48,938 nucleotides of DNA from Desulfovibrionaceae bacterium (GCA_031082225.1 JAVHLG010000015.1:18578-67515), one strand, 5' to 3'; shown: positions 24,760 through 33,517, counted from the stretch's first letter. Notes: generated by a model not told the origin, from the sequence alone. Program-made: numbers and translations.

Positions 24760-26143
24760 CGCGGCGTCCCGAACGGACCTTCTCGATCATGTGCTGCGAC
24801 ACGCGCCGGGTCTTGGGCAGCATGTCCTCCAGTTCCTGGGAGATGGCCCGCTCCCCGACTGCGGCCACGTCGGCCGGGGCGTAGTCGATGAGGTATTCCA
24901 GGAACGTGGACAGGGCGTTGGGGCCGCATTTCTCCTTGATGAGCCCGGGCTTGGCCAGGTCCATGAAATCCGCGCCGGTGCGGCCCAGACGGTAGCAGCC
25001 GGTGCAGAAGGAGGGGATGTAGCCCAGTTCCGAGACGTCTTTTATGACCTCGGACAGGCTTCTGTGGTCGCCGAGCTGGAACTGGCTGGCCTCGAATTTT
25101 TCCTCGTCGGCATAGCCGCCGGGGTTGGTGCGGCTTCCGGCCGAGATCTGGGACACGCCCAGGGCGAAGGTCTCCATGCGCATTTCAGCGGTCTCCCGGG
25201 TGGACATGATGAACCCGGTGTAGGGCACGGCCAGGCGCAGGATGGCCACGATCTTCTTGAAATCCTCGTCCGAGACCGGGCTGGGGGGTGAGGTGGCCAT
25301 GTCCGAACCCATGGCCGGTTCCATGCGCGGGACGCTTATGGTGTGGCAGCCCACGCCAAAACGCTCTTCCAGATGGGCGATGTGCAGCATGAGCGCCATG
25401 ATCTCGTATTTCCAGTCATAGAGGCCAAAAAGCACGCCCACGCCCACGTCGTCGATGCCCGCCAGCATGGCCCGGTCCACGGCCGAGGCCCGCCAGTCGA
25501 AATCGCGTTTTTTCCCGGCCACGTGCACCTTGGCATAGGTGCCCCGGTGGTAGGTCTCCTGGAAGATCTGGTAGGTGCCGATGCCCGCCTCCTTGAGGGA
25601 CGTGAAATCGTCCACGGAGAGTGGGGCCACATTGACGTTCACGCGCCGGATCTCGCCATTGCCTTCCTTGACGGAATAGACCGTGGCGATGGAGTCGAGG
25701 ATGTACTTGAAGCCCTCGCCGGGATAGGACTCCCCGGCCACCAGAAGGATGCGCTTGTGTCCCTGGTTGATGATGATGCGCGTCTCCTCGGCGATCTCCT
25801 CCTGGGACAGCACCCGGCGGGTCAGTCCCGTGTTGGTGCGGCGGAAGGCGCAGTACAGACACTCGTTCTTGCACAGATTGGAAATGTAGAGCGGGGCGAA
25901 CATCACCAGACGGCGGCCGTAGATCTCTTCCTTCACCTTCCGGGCGGCGGCGAAAATCTCCTCCAGAAGGCCCGCATCCGAGACGGCCGCCAGGGCGGCC
26001 ACGTCGTGCAGGCGAAGACCCTTGAGCTCCAGGGCTTTAGCCAGGATTTCGCGGACCCTGCCCGCGTCTTCCGTGCGGCCTGACTCCAGAGCGGCCCCGA
26101 TCCGGGCCTCGTCCACCCAATCCGCGACTGTGTCCTGTAACAT
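24746..26143 (-). CDS. hydG: HydG, tyrosine-cleaving radical SAM maturase
   Basis: It cleaves L-tyrosine to p-cresol, CO and cyanide and builds an Fe(CO)2(CN) unit. The 465 residues show the SAM-cluster motif CKNECLYC (Cys91, 95, 98) and a C-terminal second-cluster motif, CTGC with a further Cys in EKCGPNA, which binds the dangler iron. Conserved HydG phrases include YQIFQETYHRGTYAKVH and ISVPRMEPAMGSD. ATG 26143 follows AAGGAG. It is the third gene of the operon, one base after the TM1266-type gene. Confidence 0.96.
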   Translation of the reverse strand: MLQDTVADWVDEARIGAALESGRTEDAGRVREILAKALELKGLRLHDVAALAAVSDAGLLEEIFAAARKVKEEIYGRRLVMFAPLYISNLCKNECLYCAFRRTNTGLTRRVLSQEEIAEETRIIINQGHKRILLVAGESYPGEGFKYILDSIATVYSVKEGNGEIRRVNVNVAPLSVDDFTSLKEAGIGTYQIFQETYHRGTYAKVHVAGKKRDFDWRASAVDRAMLAGIDDVGVGVLFGLYDWKYEIMALMLHIAHLEERFGVGCHTISVPRMEPAMGSDMATSPPSPVSDEDFKKIVAILRLAVPYTGFIMSTRETAEMRMETFALGVSQISAGSRTNPGGYADEEKFEASQFQLGDHRSLSEVIKDVSELGYIPSFCTGCYRLGRTGADFMDLAKPGLIKEKCGPNALSTFLEYLIDYAPADVAAVGERAISQELEDMLPKTRRVSQHMIEKVRSGRRDVYC

Positions 26144-26144
26144 C

Positions 26145-26468
26145 TTATGCTCCTTGAAAATCTGTTTGGCCCGGCACCGTGCTGTCAAACAGCACCATCT
26201 TGCTTTTGACGGCGGGCAGCATGCCGAGCTTGCCGCCAAACGCCCCCAGGGCGTCCGTCGTGCCTTCCACGATCATGGCGATGACGCTGAAACCCTTTTG
26301 CCGGTAGGGCACGCCGATGCGTCCTATGACCAGTTCCCCGTAGTCGCTGATGAGCCGGTTGACGGCCTCGGCGGCCTCGGTGCGGTTTTTTACGGCCAGG
26401 GCCAGAATGCCCATGCGCAGTCCGGGGTCGGTGGCGCTGCGGCCCGGGATGTCGGCGTCGTCGTTCAT
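26145..26468 (-). CDS. TM1266-family hydrogenase-system regulator (ACT/NikR-C fold)
   Basis: A 107-residue protein of the TM1266 family, annotated elsewhere as iron-only hydrogenase system putative regulator, with an ACT-like fold related to the NikR C-terminal domain. Visible family phrases are RMGILALAVKNRTEA, GELVIGRIGVPYRQKG and FSVIAMIVEGTTDALG. It has no DNA-binding domain of its own, so regulation would be indirect or ligand-sensing. It sits immediately before hydG, as in other hyd clusters. Its ligand is unknown. Confidence 0.88.
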   Translation of the reverse strand: MNDDADIPGRSATDPGLRMGILALAVKNRTEAAEAVNRLISDYGELVIGRIGVPYRQKGFSVIAMIVEGTTDALGAFGGKLGMLPAVKSKMVLFDSTVPGQTDFQGA

Positions 26469-26493
26469 GTTGTCCTCCCGTTGCGGGTTTTTG

Positions 26494-27108
26494 CTAAAAC
26501 GCCATGTTCAGCCAGGGGATGCGGTGCACCCTGTCTGCGATGCGGCCATGCCTGCAGACGGCGTGGTTTTTTTCCAAAAAACATGCGGTCAGTTCCACGG
26601 CCCGGCGCACGCCCCGACGGGCGGCCGGGGACAGGCACGCCCCATGGGCGTCGCGGGTCGGATCGGGGTCCACCAGGATGATGCGCAGTTGTGGCGGCAG
26701 CCGGTGGGCGGTTTCGATGGTCCCGAGCATCTCGGCCAGGGCCACGCGGCGGGAGGGAATGCGGTGATCCAGGGCGGCCAGGGTCCGAAAACGGTCCAGG
26801 TCCAGGTCGTGCACGTCGCCCGGGCGTCCGGTGACCACGTCGGCCTGGAGGATCACCACTGCATGGGCCGAGTACAGACAGGGCATGAGATTGCGGTAGT
26901 CCCCGGCGATGTAATCCAGGTGGACATCAGGTCCGAACCCCACCTGTTCCAGGGCCTCCAGGGCGTAGAGCCCCAGGCCGTGGTCGCCGCGAAACAGGTT
27001 TCCGAAACCCACCACGGCATGGCGGCGTCCGGGCGTCTCCGTCAGGGGCGGGGATGTCGTGGTTTCAGGGGAACATGCCGTGTGCGTCTGGGCCCGGGTG
27101 GTGAGCAT
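26494..27108 (-). CDS. HyaD/HybD-like hydrogenase maturation protease
   Basis: A 204-residue protein of the M52 (HyaD/HybD/HycI) fold, which normally trims the C-terminus of [NiFe] hydrogenase large subunits. Features are GFGNLFRGDHGLG at the first strand, ILQADVVTGRPGDV with the conserved metal Asp, and DHRIPSRRVALAEML with the metal His. The first metal ligand (Glu16 in HybD) aligns here with His in GDHG, a change from the commoner D-D/E-G form. Its presence at the head of a [FeFe] maturation operon is odd, because HydA needs no such cleavage. The N-terminal 25 residues are disordered-looking. Confidence 0.68.
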   Translation of the reverse strand: MLTTRAQTHTACSPETTTSPPLTETPGRRHAVVGFGNLFRGDHGLGLYALEALEQVGFGPDVHLDYIAGDYRNLMPCLYSAHAVVILQADVVTGRPGDVHDLDLDRFRTLAALDHRIPSRRVALAEMLGTIETAHRLPPQLRIILVDPDPTRDAHGACLSPAARRGVRRAVELTACFLEKNHAVCRHGRIADRVHRIPWLNMAF

Positions 27109-27240
27109 TGCATCGCGCCTCGTGTGGCCATCCTGGTCGGTCGTTCCCGTGTCGCCGTCGGGAGCGTCTGCTTTTTTCCCTGTCCGTCACGCCCGGCCAG
27201 GCAGGGAAGCGGCCGGGCGGATGGCAGGGAGGGTGACAAC

Positions 27241-27254
27241 AAATTTTAAAATTT
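27241..27254. promoter_or_regulatory. 14-bp AT palindrome
   Basis: AAATTTTAAAATTT is perfectly self-complementary and lies 133 bp before the first gene of the maturation operon. It is an operator candidate, but AT-only palindromes can be chance. Confidence 0.35.
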
Positions 27255-27297
27255 CATATTAGCGACGTACGTAAATCAAAAAGTTGCTACCGGAGAG

Positions 27298-27316
27298 ACC
27301 GATATCCCCAATCGGT
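27298..27316. promoter_or_regulatory. Inverted repeat ACCGAT-N7-ATCGGT
   Basis: Perfect six-base arms around seven bases. No T tract follows on either strand, so an operator fits better than a terminator. It is near the presumed promoter of the maturation operon. Confidence 0.4.
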
Positions 27317-27449
27317 AAAAGATGCAATTGGTTTCGTGAAAAAAAGCGCATCGTCCGGATGCGTCTGGATGCGTCCGGGGAGGCGCTGTCCCGCCTGGAC
27401 GGCCGAATGGGGGCCTTCCAGGCGGGGGCATGCGCGGGGGGCGGCGAGG

Positions 27450-27700
27450 GCCTTCCTTCGCCCGGGCGGTCCACATATGTCGCGTGCAGCAGGTGATGGG
27501 CCAGCGGTTGCCCGGGCGCGACCAGGAAGTCCTGGGAGATGAGGGCGATTTCCGGGTTCTCGCGGGTTTTGCGGATGGCCTGGTTGCGGCCGTCGGTATT
27601 GGGCCCGGCGATGCGGCGGCCAGCTTCAGGGGAACCACCCGGCCGTCGAGGTCACCGGCAAAAAAACGCCGGACAGTCGGCGTTGCAGATGAGATCCAGC
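27450..27700 (-). pseudogene. Degraded coding remnant downstream of hdrB
   Basis: On the minus strand one frame reads IDKLDLICNADCPAFF and breaks at a run of seven T's (27660-27666 on the plus strand are A). The next frame continues AGDLDGRVVPLKLAA. The first frame then resumes with NTDGRNQAIRKTRENPEIAL and ISQDFLVAPGQPLAHHLLHA. Each segment is protein-like with GC-rich third positions, but no single start-to-stop frame joins them. Two compensating shifts or a base error would be needed. The protein family is not recognised. It directly follows hdrB in the same direction. Confidence 0.38.
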
Positions 27701-28651
27701 TTATCGATCGATACTTGGCGCCAGGGTCATGAGCGGTTCCTGCTCCCTGACCTTGCGGGCTTCGCTCTGGATCTCGGCGATGATGGCGTCGCGGGGGGTG
27801 ACGCAAAGGGCTGCGACGTTGGCCGGGTCGAATCCCATGGCCAGGGCCAGAAGCTGGGTGTAGTAGAAGACCGGGATCTCGAAGTCGATCTCGCCGCGTT
27901 CCTTAAGCGTCTTCTGCGACATGTCGAACTGCAGAAAGCAGGAGGAGCAGGTGGTCACGATACAGTCGGGATCGATCTCTTCCTTGATGGACAAAAGCTT
28001 GGTCTTGAACAGCTCCAGCGATTTCTCCACGTCCGTGGAGCGCATGCCGCCCATGCCGCAGCAGGCCTCCAGACGCGAATAATGCGGGGCCGACGCGCCC
28101 AGGGCCTCCACCAGTTCTTTTAACTGGGTGGGGAAAAACGAGTTCTTCTCTTTGACATGGTAGACGTCCGACGGCCACAGGATGTGGCAGCCGGGCTGCA
28201 CCGCGACCTTGAGGCCGGAGAGGTCGTACTTCAGGCTCTCCTTGATCTTGTCCAGGCCCACCTTCTCATAGAGCACGTGGGAGATGTGATAGATGTCGCT
28301 TGTGCCCTTGAACTGGCGGTTGATGAGCCCGAGTTTTTCGTTGACCGCCTTTTTGCGGGAGGCGTCGGCCTCGATGAAGTGCTTGGCCTCGCTCAAAACG
28401 CCGAAGCAGCTGTTGCAGCCGGTCATGATGGGTACGTCCAGGTCCTCGGCGATGGTGATGTTGCGTCCGGAGACAGCACACCAGGTGGTCAGGTCGAAGG
28501 ACGGGGCCGTGCCCCAGGCCGGACAGCAGCCCGCGCCGGGAAGATCCGTGACCTCGATGCCCAGCGCCGGAAAGACCTTGCGGAAGGACTGTTCGATGTC
28601 CGGCGCTTTGAACGGGATGTTGCATCCCAGATAGAGTCCGTATTTTTCCAT
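27701..28651 (-). CDS. hdrB: HdrB-like heterodisulfide reductase subunit B
   Basis: A 316-residue protein with two cysteine-rich CCG domains: GAGCCPAW with CNSCFGVL, and ACCGMGG with TCSSCFLQFD. They bind the noncubane [4Fe-4S] clusters where a disulfide is reduced. In sulfate reducers the Hdr complex couples reduction of a disulfide such as DsrC trisulfide or an unknown thiol to bifurcation. That role is inferred from the family. ATG 28651 has AAGGAG upstream. It is last in the order hdrA-hdrC-hdrB. Confidence 0.93.
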   Translation of the reverse strand: MEKYGLYLGCNIPFKAPDIEQSFRKVFPALGIEVTDLPGAGCCPAWGTAPSFDLTTWCAVSGRNITIAEDLDVPIMTGCNSCFGVLSEAKHFIEADASRKKAVNEKLGLINRQFKGTSDIYHISHVLYEKVGLDKIKESLKYDLSGLKVAVQPGCHILWPSDVYHVKEKNSFFPTQLKELVEALGASAPHYSRLEACCGMGGMRSTDVEKSLELFKTKLLSIKEEIDPDCIVTTCSSCFLQFDMSQKTLKERGEIDFEIPVFYYTQLLALAMGFDPANVAALCVTPRDAIIAEIQSEARKVREQEPLMTLAPSIDR

Positions 28652-28779
28652 TGCCAAATCTCCTTCTGGCAGTGTCGCGTTGGCCTGCGCGCAGCACAAA
28701 GACACGCGGACGTGTTGTTTTGCGCTTCGCATGTGGTTTTGCAGGCTATGTATCGTTTTTGCTGGATTCGGGATCGTTC

Positions 28780-29292
28780 CTAGAACAGCCCGAGCTCTCC
28801 CATGGGGCTGTTGTCCAGCAGGGTCTGGATCTCCTTCTGGGCCTTCTCGTCATAGGCCGAGGTGGGGGCCTTGGCGGGCAGGCCCACCTTTTCGCGCAGC
28901 GGCCCGGCCTCGGTGAACACGGCGTGCCCCGTGCCGTAGAGGTTCATCTGGCTGGTGGTGGCGGAGGAGGAAAAGGCCAGTTCGCTGGCCTGGTAGCGGC
29001 GATAGGCGAAGACCACTTCCTGGGGCCGCACGCCCTGGGGACAGACCTCGGTACACCGGTTGCAGGCCTGGCAGCCCCAGGTGGAGGTCTCTTCCACCAG
29101 CTCCTCGAACTGCCCTTCCAGAAGCTTTTTGATCAAAAGGCGGCACAGGACCGGAAACCCGGCCTTGACCCCGGGACACACGGCGGAACACGCCCCGCAC
29201 TGGACGCACTTGAGGACGCCCGTGCCGCCGTATTCCATGATTCGTTTGACGGAATCCTGTATCTTGTCGCTGTCGAGAACGATTGCGGGCAT
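28780..29292 (-). CDS. hdrC: HdrC-like Fe-S subunit
   Basis: A 170-residue electron-wire subunit with two [4Fe-4S] motifs, CVQCGACSAVCPG and CQACNRCTEVCPQG, linking HdrA to HdrB. The length is typical of soluble HdrC. ATG 29292 follows GGAGGG. The gap to hdrB is 128 bp with no clear promoter; to hdrA it is 12 bp. Confidence 0.92.
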   Translation of the reverse strand: MPAIVLDSDKIQDSVKRIMEYGGTGVLKCVQCGACSAVCPGVKAGFPVLCRLLIKKLLEGQFEELVEETSTWGCQACNRCTEVCPQGVRPQEVVFAYRRYQASELAFSSSATTSQMNLYGTGHAVFTEAGPLREKVGLPAKAPTSAYDEKAQKEIQTLLDNSPMGELGLF

Positions 29293-29304
29293 GAAATTCC
29301 CTCC

Positions 29305-31314
29305 TTAGGCGGTCAGGGCCGCGATTTGGGCGAATATCTGGTCTTCCTCGTAGCCGTGCAGCACGATGGCCGCCGAGGGGCAGGCCGCCGTGCACACGCC
29401 GCAGCCCTTGCACTGGGTGATGTCGATGATCGCCCGGGGCTTCTCGGCGTAGGGCTTGAGGCTGATGGCGTTGTACGGACACAGGGGGACGCAGATGCCG
29501 CAGCCGCTGCATTTCTCCGTGTGCACCTCGGAGATGATGGGCTCGATCTTGACCCGGCCCTGGCACAGCGGCACGGCCGCGGCGGCCGCAGCGCCCTTGG
29601 CCTGGGACACGGTGTCCGGGATGTCCTTGGGGCCCTGGCAGCAGCCGGCCAGGAAGATGCCCTCGGTGGAGGTCTCGACCGGACCCAGCTTGGGATGCAG
29701 CTCCTTGAAGAAGTTGGAGCCGCAGAACTGCAGGCCCAAGGTCTGGGCCAGCTTCTTGGCTGTAGGCGGCAGCTCCATGGCCGTGGCCAGGATCACCAGG
29801 TCGGACTCGTATTCCACCGGGGCGCAGGCGTCGAGATCGTAGGCCAGAACCCGCAGGTTGTCGCCGGGAAGCACCTCCAGGCCGCCCACCTTGCCGCGCA
29901 GGATGTTGATGCCCATCTTGCGCGCGCCGGTGTAGTATTCGTCGTAGTCCTTGCCAGGGCTTCTGACGTCGATGAAGTGCATGTAGATGTTTACGTCCGG
30001 ATATTTCTCCTTGATGAGCCGGGCCTGCTTGATCATGTACATGCAGCACACCCGCGAACAGTAGGTGTGGTGCTTTTCGTCACGCGATCCCACGCAGGAG
30101 ACGAACGTCAGGGTGTGGGGCTTTTCGTTGTCGGACGGGCGCAACAGCTTGCCGCCGGTGGGGCCGGTGGCCGAGATCAGGCGCTCCATCTGCAGCGCCG
30201 TGATGACGTTTTTGTTGTCCGGGGCCATCTCCTTGAACCAGCCCTTGTCCATGACCTGGAAGCCCGTGGCCACCACGATGGTGCCGACCTTGATCTCCTT
30301 GATCTCGCCCGCCGGATCCCATTGCAGGGTGCGGTTGATGGCGTCGGCCGGACAGGCCTTTTCGCAGGGGGCCAGGAGGGGCTTGCCGGTCTTTTCGCTG
30401 ATTTTGGGCTCGGTTCCGATCTCCCGACCGCCGCAGCTCTTGCAGTGGGCCATGTCCACCACGGCCTTTTTGGGCACGGCCTGGGGAAAGTGGATGTAGG
30501 CCGCCTTGCGGTTCGACAGGCCCATGTTGAACTCGTCGGGGGTCTTGGAGGGGCACTTTTCGGCGCAGGCCCCGCAGCCGGTACACCTGGCCCAGTCCAC
30601 GTAGGCCTGCTTGCGGCGGACCTTGACGTTGAAGTTGCCGATGTAGCCCTCCACGTCCTCGACCTCGGAATAGGTCAGAAGCTCGATGTTGGGATGGTTC
30701 CCGGCCTCGACCATGACCGGGGTCAGGATGCAGGCCGAACAGTCGTTGGTGGGGAAGGTCTTGTCCAGCATGGCCATGACCCCGCCGATGGAGGGCTCCT
30801 TCTCCACCAGGTAGGTCTTAAATCCCATCTTGGCCAACTCCAGGGCCGAGAAGATGCCGGCCACGCCGCCGCCGATGACCAGCGCGGCCTTGGTCACGTC
30901 CACGTATTTTTCTTCCAGGGGCCTCAGGCGTGCGGCCTTGCCCACGGCGCTGGCCACCAGCAGCTTGGCCTTCCGGGTCGCGCCCTCGGGATCCTGGGCG
31001 TGCACCCAGGAGTCCTGGTCGCGGATGTTGGCCATCTCGAAAAGGTATTTATTGAGGCCCCCGGCCGACAGAGCGCCACGGAAAATGGGCTCGTGGGTGC
31101 GCGGGGTGCATGCGGCCACCACGACCTTGTCCACCAGGCCGTCGCGGATGTCCTGCTTGATCATCTCCTGGCCCGAATCCGAACACATGAACAGGTCCTT
31201 GCGGGCCACGGCCACGTCCGGCAGGCCCTCGGCAAAGGCCCGCACGGCCTCCACGTCGATGACCCCGGCGATGTTCGAGCCGCAATGACACACGTAAACG
31301 CCGACTTTCGCCAT
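29305..31314 (-). CDS. hdrA: HdrA, flavin-containing bifurcating subunit
   Basis: A 669-residue FAD protein. The N-terminal YVCHCGSNIAG and the FAD-binding GGGVAGIFSALELA (about residue 147) are classical HdrA features. ARCTGCGACAEKCP, CKSCGG and two C-terminal ferredoxin motifs (CSGCGICVPLCPYN, CKGCGVCTAACPSA) bind [4Fe-4S] clusters. SCVGSRDEKHHTYCSRVCC supplies further cluster ligands. It can bifurcate electrons between a disulfide (via HdrBC) and ferredoxin. No MvhD or FloxABCD input module is adjacent, so the electron donor is not shown here. ATG 31314 follows GGAGG. Confidence 0.94.
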   Translation of the reverse strand: MAKVGVYVCHCGSNIAGVIDVEAVRAFAEGLPDVAVARKDLFMCSDSGQEMIKQDIRDGLVDKVVVAACTPRTHEPIFRGALSAGGLNKYLFEMANIRDQDSWVHAQDPEGATRKAKLLVASAVGKAARLRPLEEKYVDVTKAALVIGGGVAGIFSALELAKMGFKTYLVEKEPSIGGVMAMLDKTFPTNDCSACILTPVMVEAGNHPNIELLTYSEVEDVEGYIGNFNVKVRRKQAYVDWARCTGCGACAEKCPSKTPDEFNMGLSNRKAAYIHFPQAVPKKAVVDMAHCKSCGGREIGTEPKISEKTGKPLLAPCEKACPADAINRTLQWDPAGEIKEIKVGTIVVATGFQVMDKGWFKEMAPDNKNVITALQMERLISATGPTGGKLLRPSDNEKPHTLTFVSCVGSRDEKHHTYCSRVCCMYMIKQARLIKEKYPDVNIYMHFIDVRSPGKDYDEYYTGARKMGINILRGKVGGLEVLPGDNLRVLAYDLDACAPVEYESDLVILATAMELPPTAKKLAQTLGLQFCGSNFFKELHPKLGPVETSTEGIFLAGCCQGPKDIPDTVSQAKGAAAAAAVPLCQGRVKIEPIISEVHTEKCSGCGICVPLCPYNAISLKPYAEKPRAIIDITQCKGCGVCTAACPSAAIVLHGYEEDQIFAQIAALTA

Positions 31315-32082
31315 GTCTTCCTCCTTACATGTTTCGATAAACCCCGCAGCGTGATCCGATCCCCCGTCGATACGAAGGGAGCGGCCTGCACGTCGATTTC
31401 CCGTGGCATTCCGTTCCGCCTTGTCCGCCGGGTTGGATGCACCGGCGTGAGGACTTTCACATTGCCTTCGCCAGGCCTGTGTTCCGCAGAAGGATCATGC
31501 TCCACATACAGTGAGAGAGCCGATGCAGCATTGAGCTTCAGAGGTTGTGATGCTATTCTATCTCCTTCAATTTTGTATTCATTTCGAAAAAGAGGGTCAA
31601 ATTGAAAATATATACGGGGGGATGAAGGAAGCATCAATATTCTTAATAGATGGTGACGATAATGATAGATATATTCTAAAAATTATATGAATTAAAAAAT
31701 GATAGCATGAATGAGAGAATTATTTTCGGATGACGTGATTGAATCAAAAATTGCAATGGTAAGCCGACATCTGGCGAGGAAAGAATAATAGTTCGTCCTT
31801 GATCTTTTTTTCACGAATCCCGGAAGCCTTCCCCGGGCCTTTCCGCCGTATGGGCAACCCGAGGCCGACCAGCATGCGGTCCGGCCGAAGGAGGGTGCAG
31901 ACGTAGCGGATGTGGCGGGCATGCCCTCGAATCGCGGGCTGGACGTGAACCCGGAATAGATCCTACGATGACGGCCTGCTTTATGGATACGGGCAGGCGC
32001 GCCAGAAGGCCGACGGACCAGGCGGTCCGCTTCCCGTTCAGGCCGCGGCATGGTATGCCAGCAGGGCGAGTCGGGAGGGCAT
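31315..32082. other. Divergent intergenic region, AT-rich in its centre
   Basis: 768 bp between hdrA (minus) and rsmI (plus). About 31530-31790 is strongly AT-rich. It contains the hdrA promoter candidate. Frames crossing it look non-coding, and no RNA gene is recognised. Confidence 0.55.
31572..31600 (-). promoter_or_regulatory. Candidate hdrA promoter
   Basis: Minus strand TTGACC (31595-31600), a 17-base spacer and TACAAA (31572-31577). It leaves a leader of about 250 nt before hdrA, long enough for regulation. Confidence 0.48.
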
Positions 32083-32922
32083 GTGCACGCGGATGCGACA
32101 GGACGACTTTTTGTGGTGGCCACGCCCCTGGGCGACGTGACCGACCTTTCGCCCCGGGCCGCCCGGGTGCTGGCCGAGGCGGCCCTGGTGCTGGCCGAGG
32201 ACACCCGACGCACGGGGCTCCTCTTCAAGCGCCTGGGCATCGCCGCCCAGGGGTTTTTGAGCCTGCACGACCACAACGAACAGGCCCGCCTGGATCAGGT
32301 TCTGGGGCTTTTGGCCCGGGGGCTGACCCTGGCCCTGGTGTCCGACGCCGGGACGCCGCTTCTGTCCGATCCGGGCTACCGCCTGGTGCGGGCCTGCCGC
32401 GAGGCGGGATATGCCGTGTCCCCGGTTCCCGGCCCCTCGGCCGTTACCGCGGCCCTGAGCGCCGCCGGACTGCCCCCCTATCCCTTCACCTTCCTGGGCT
32501 TTTTGCCGCGAAAGACCTCCGACATCCGCCGTCTTTTCGAAAAACACGCCGCAACAGGGGCCACCCTGGTCTTTTTCGAACGCAAGACCCGTCTGGGCAA
32601 GGCCCTGGCGGCGGCCTTTTCCGCCCTGGGCGAGCGGGACTGCGTGGTGGCCCGGGAGATGACCAAGACCTTCGAGGAGTTTTTGCCCGGGCGGCTGTCC
32701 CAACTGGCGGCGGCCCCGCCGGAGGTCTTGGGGGAAATTACGGTTGTCGTGGGACCGGCCATGAACGATGGCCTGCCCACGCCCGCAGACGAGGTGCGCC
32801 GCGTGGCCGCCGAGGTGGCCCGCGAGGGGCTGCGGCCGAAGGAGATGGCCCGGCGCGTGGCGGCCCGGGTGTCCGGTTGGAGCGTGGCCCGGGTCTACGA
32901 ACTGCTGCTTGCCGCAGACTGA
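32083..32922 (+). CDS. rsmI: RsmI, 16S rRNA (cytidine-2'-O)-methyltransferase
   Basis: It methylates the ribose of C1402 in 16S rRNA with SAM. The 279 residues start GTG-His-Ala and reach the family core at once: RLFVVATPLGDVTDLS, AEDTRRTG, VSDAGTPLLSDPG and PVPGPSA. The C-terminal helical domain fits RsmI. GTG 32083 is preferred because GGAGG lies four bases before it; an in-frame ATG at 32050 would add 11 atypical residues. The gene appears monocistronic. Confidence 0.93.
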   Translation: MHADATGRLFVVATPLGDVTDLSPRAARVLAEAALVLAEDTRRTGLLFKRLGIAAQGFLSLHDHNEQARLDQVLGLLARGLTLALVSDAGTPLLSDPGYRLVRACREAGYAVSPVPGPSAVTAALSAAGLPPYPFTFLGFLPRKTSDIRRLFEKHAATGATLVFFERKTRLGKALAAAFSALGERDCVVAREMTKTFEEFLPGRLSQLAAAPPEVLGEITVVVGPAMNDGLPTPADEVRRVAAEVAREGLRPKEMARRVAARVSGWSVARVYELLLAAD

Positions 32923-33148
32923 GGCGGCGAACGGCCGACTTGCACATGGCTCCTGTACAAGATACGAGATATCAATAAATGCCCGTAACTGGTGCGGCCC
33001 GTGGGAATATGTCGGTGTTTTTCGTAAAAAGTATGTATTTGAAATAGCTGGTGCGAGTGCCCGGAGAACGCCGCTGTCGAGGACACGGCGCGAGGCGTCT
33101 GGCGGGAACGTCAGGATGCCGGGCGGATGCCGAGAGGATGACGCCGAT

Positions 33149-33517
33149 ATGGTCCATGATGACAACACCTTGATCGACCTTCCCAAAATGCTGGAGCGGT
33201 TCGACCACGATCTGGAGCTCTTTCGGGAGGTCATGGACGTCTTCGTCGCAGAGACCCCGGAACGGTCGCGTCGGATCGCAGAGGCAGCGGCCCGGGGCGA
33301 CATGGAGCAACTCGTGCGGCTGGCCCATTCCCTCAAAGGCGTATGCGGCACCATGCATGCCGAGCCGCTGCGGGAGCTGTCCTTCCAGGTGGAGATGGCC
33401 GCCCGGGCGGGGGATGCACAAACGGTGGCGGAGAAAGCGCCGCATCTGCTGGCCATGCTCGGGGATTTGGCGCGCCATCTGACGACGGTTGCCGCACGCG
33501 AGACGCCGCTGGCCTGA
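33149..33517 (+). CDS. Hpt phosphotransfer-domain protein
   Basis: A 122-residue stand-alone histidine phosphotransfer protein. The motif LVRLAHSLKGVCGTM places the phospho-accepting His at residue 60, followed by the usual Lys and Gly of HxLKG. Such proteins relay phosphate between a hybrid kinase and a response regulator; neither is in the window. ATG 33149 has GAGAGGA ten bases upstream. An in-frame ATG at 33116 is possible but less well placed. Confidence 0.87.
   Translation: MVHDDNTLIDLPKMLERFDHDLELFREVMDVFVAETPERSRRIAEAAARGDMEQLVRLAHSLKGVCGTMHAEPLRELSFQVEMAARAGDAQTVAEKAPHLLAMLGDLARHLTTVAARETPLA

Larger units (their letters stand above)
27109..27449. other. Leader/intergenic region of the maturation operon with palindromes
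   Basis: 341 bp with an AT-rich core at 27240-27290. It should carry the minus-strand promoter of the hyd maturation operon; TAATAT (minus strand, about 27257-27262) is a possible -10. Two palindromes are listed separately. No gene is seen. Confidence 0.5.

Noticed and set aside
27630-27680. In-frame TGA as selenocysteine in the remnant after hdrB
   Set aside because: The residues around the TGA look non-coding while the neighbouring frame is protein-like; a frameshift explains it better, and no SECIS-like hairpin was recognised.
28651-31605. Plus-strand frame of about 980 codons opposite hdrA/hdrC
   Set aside because: Composition is typical of antisense to Fe-S proteins; hdrA and hdrC motifs lie on the minus strand.
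31530-31790. RNA gene or prophage scar in the AT-rich region before rsmI
   Set aside because: No tRNA-like fold, repeats or integrase was seen; it is treated as promoter-bearing intergenic DNA.
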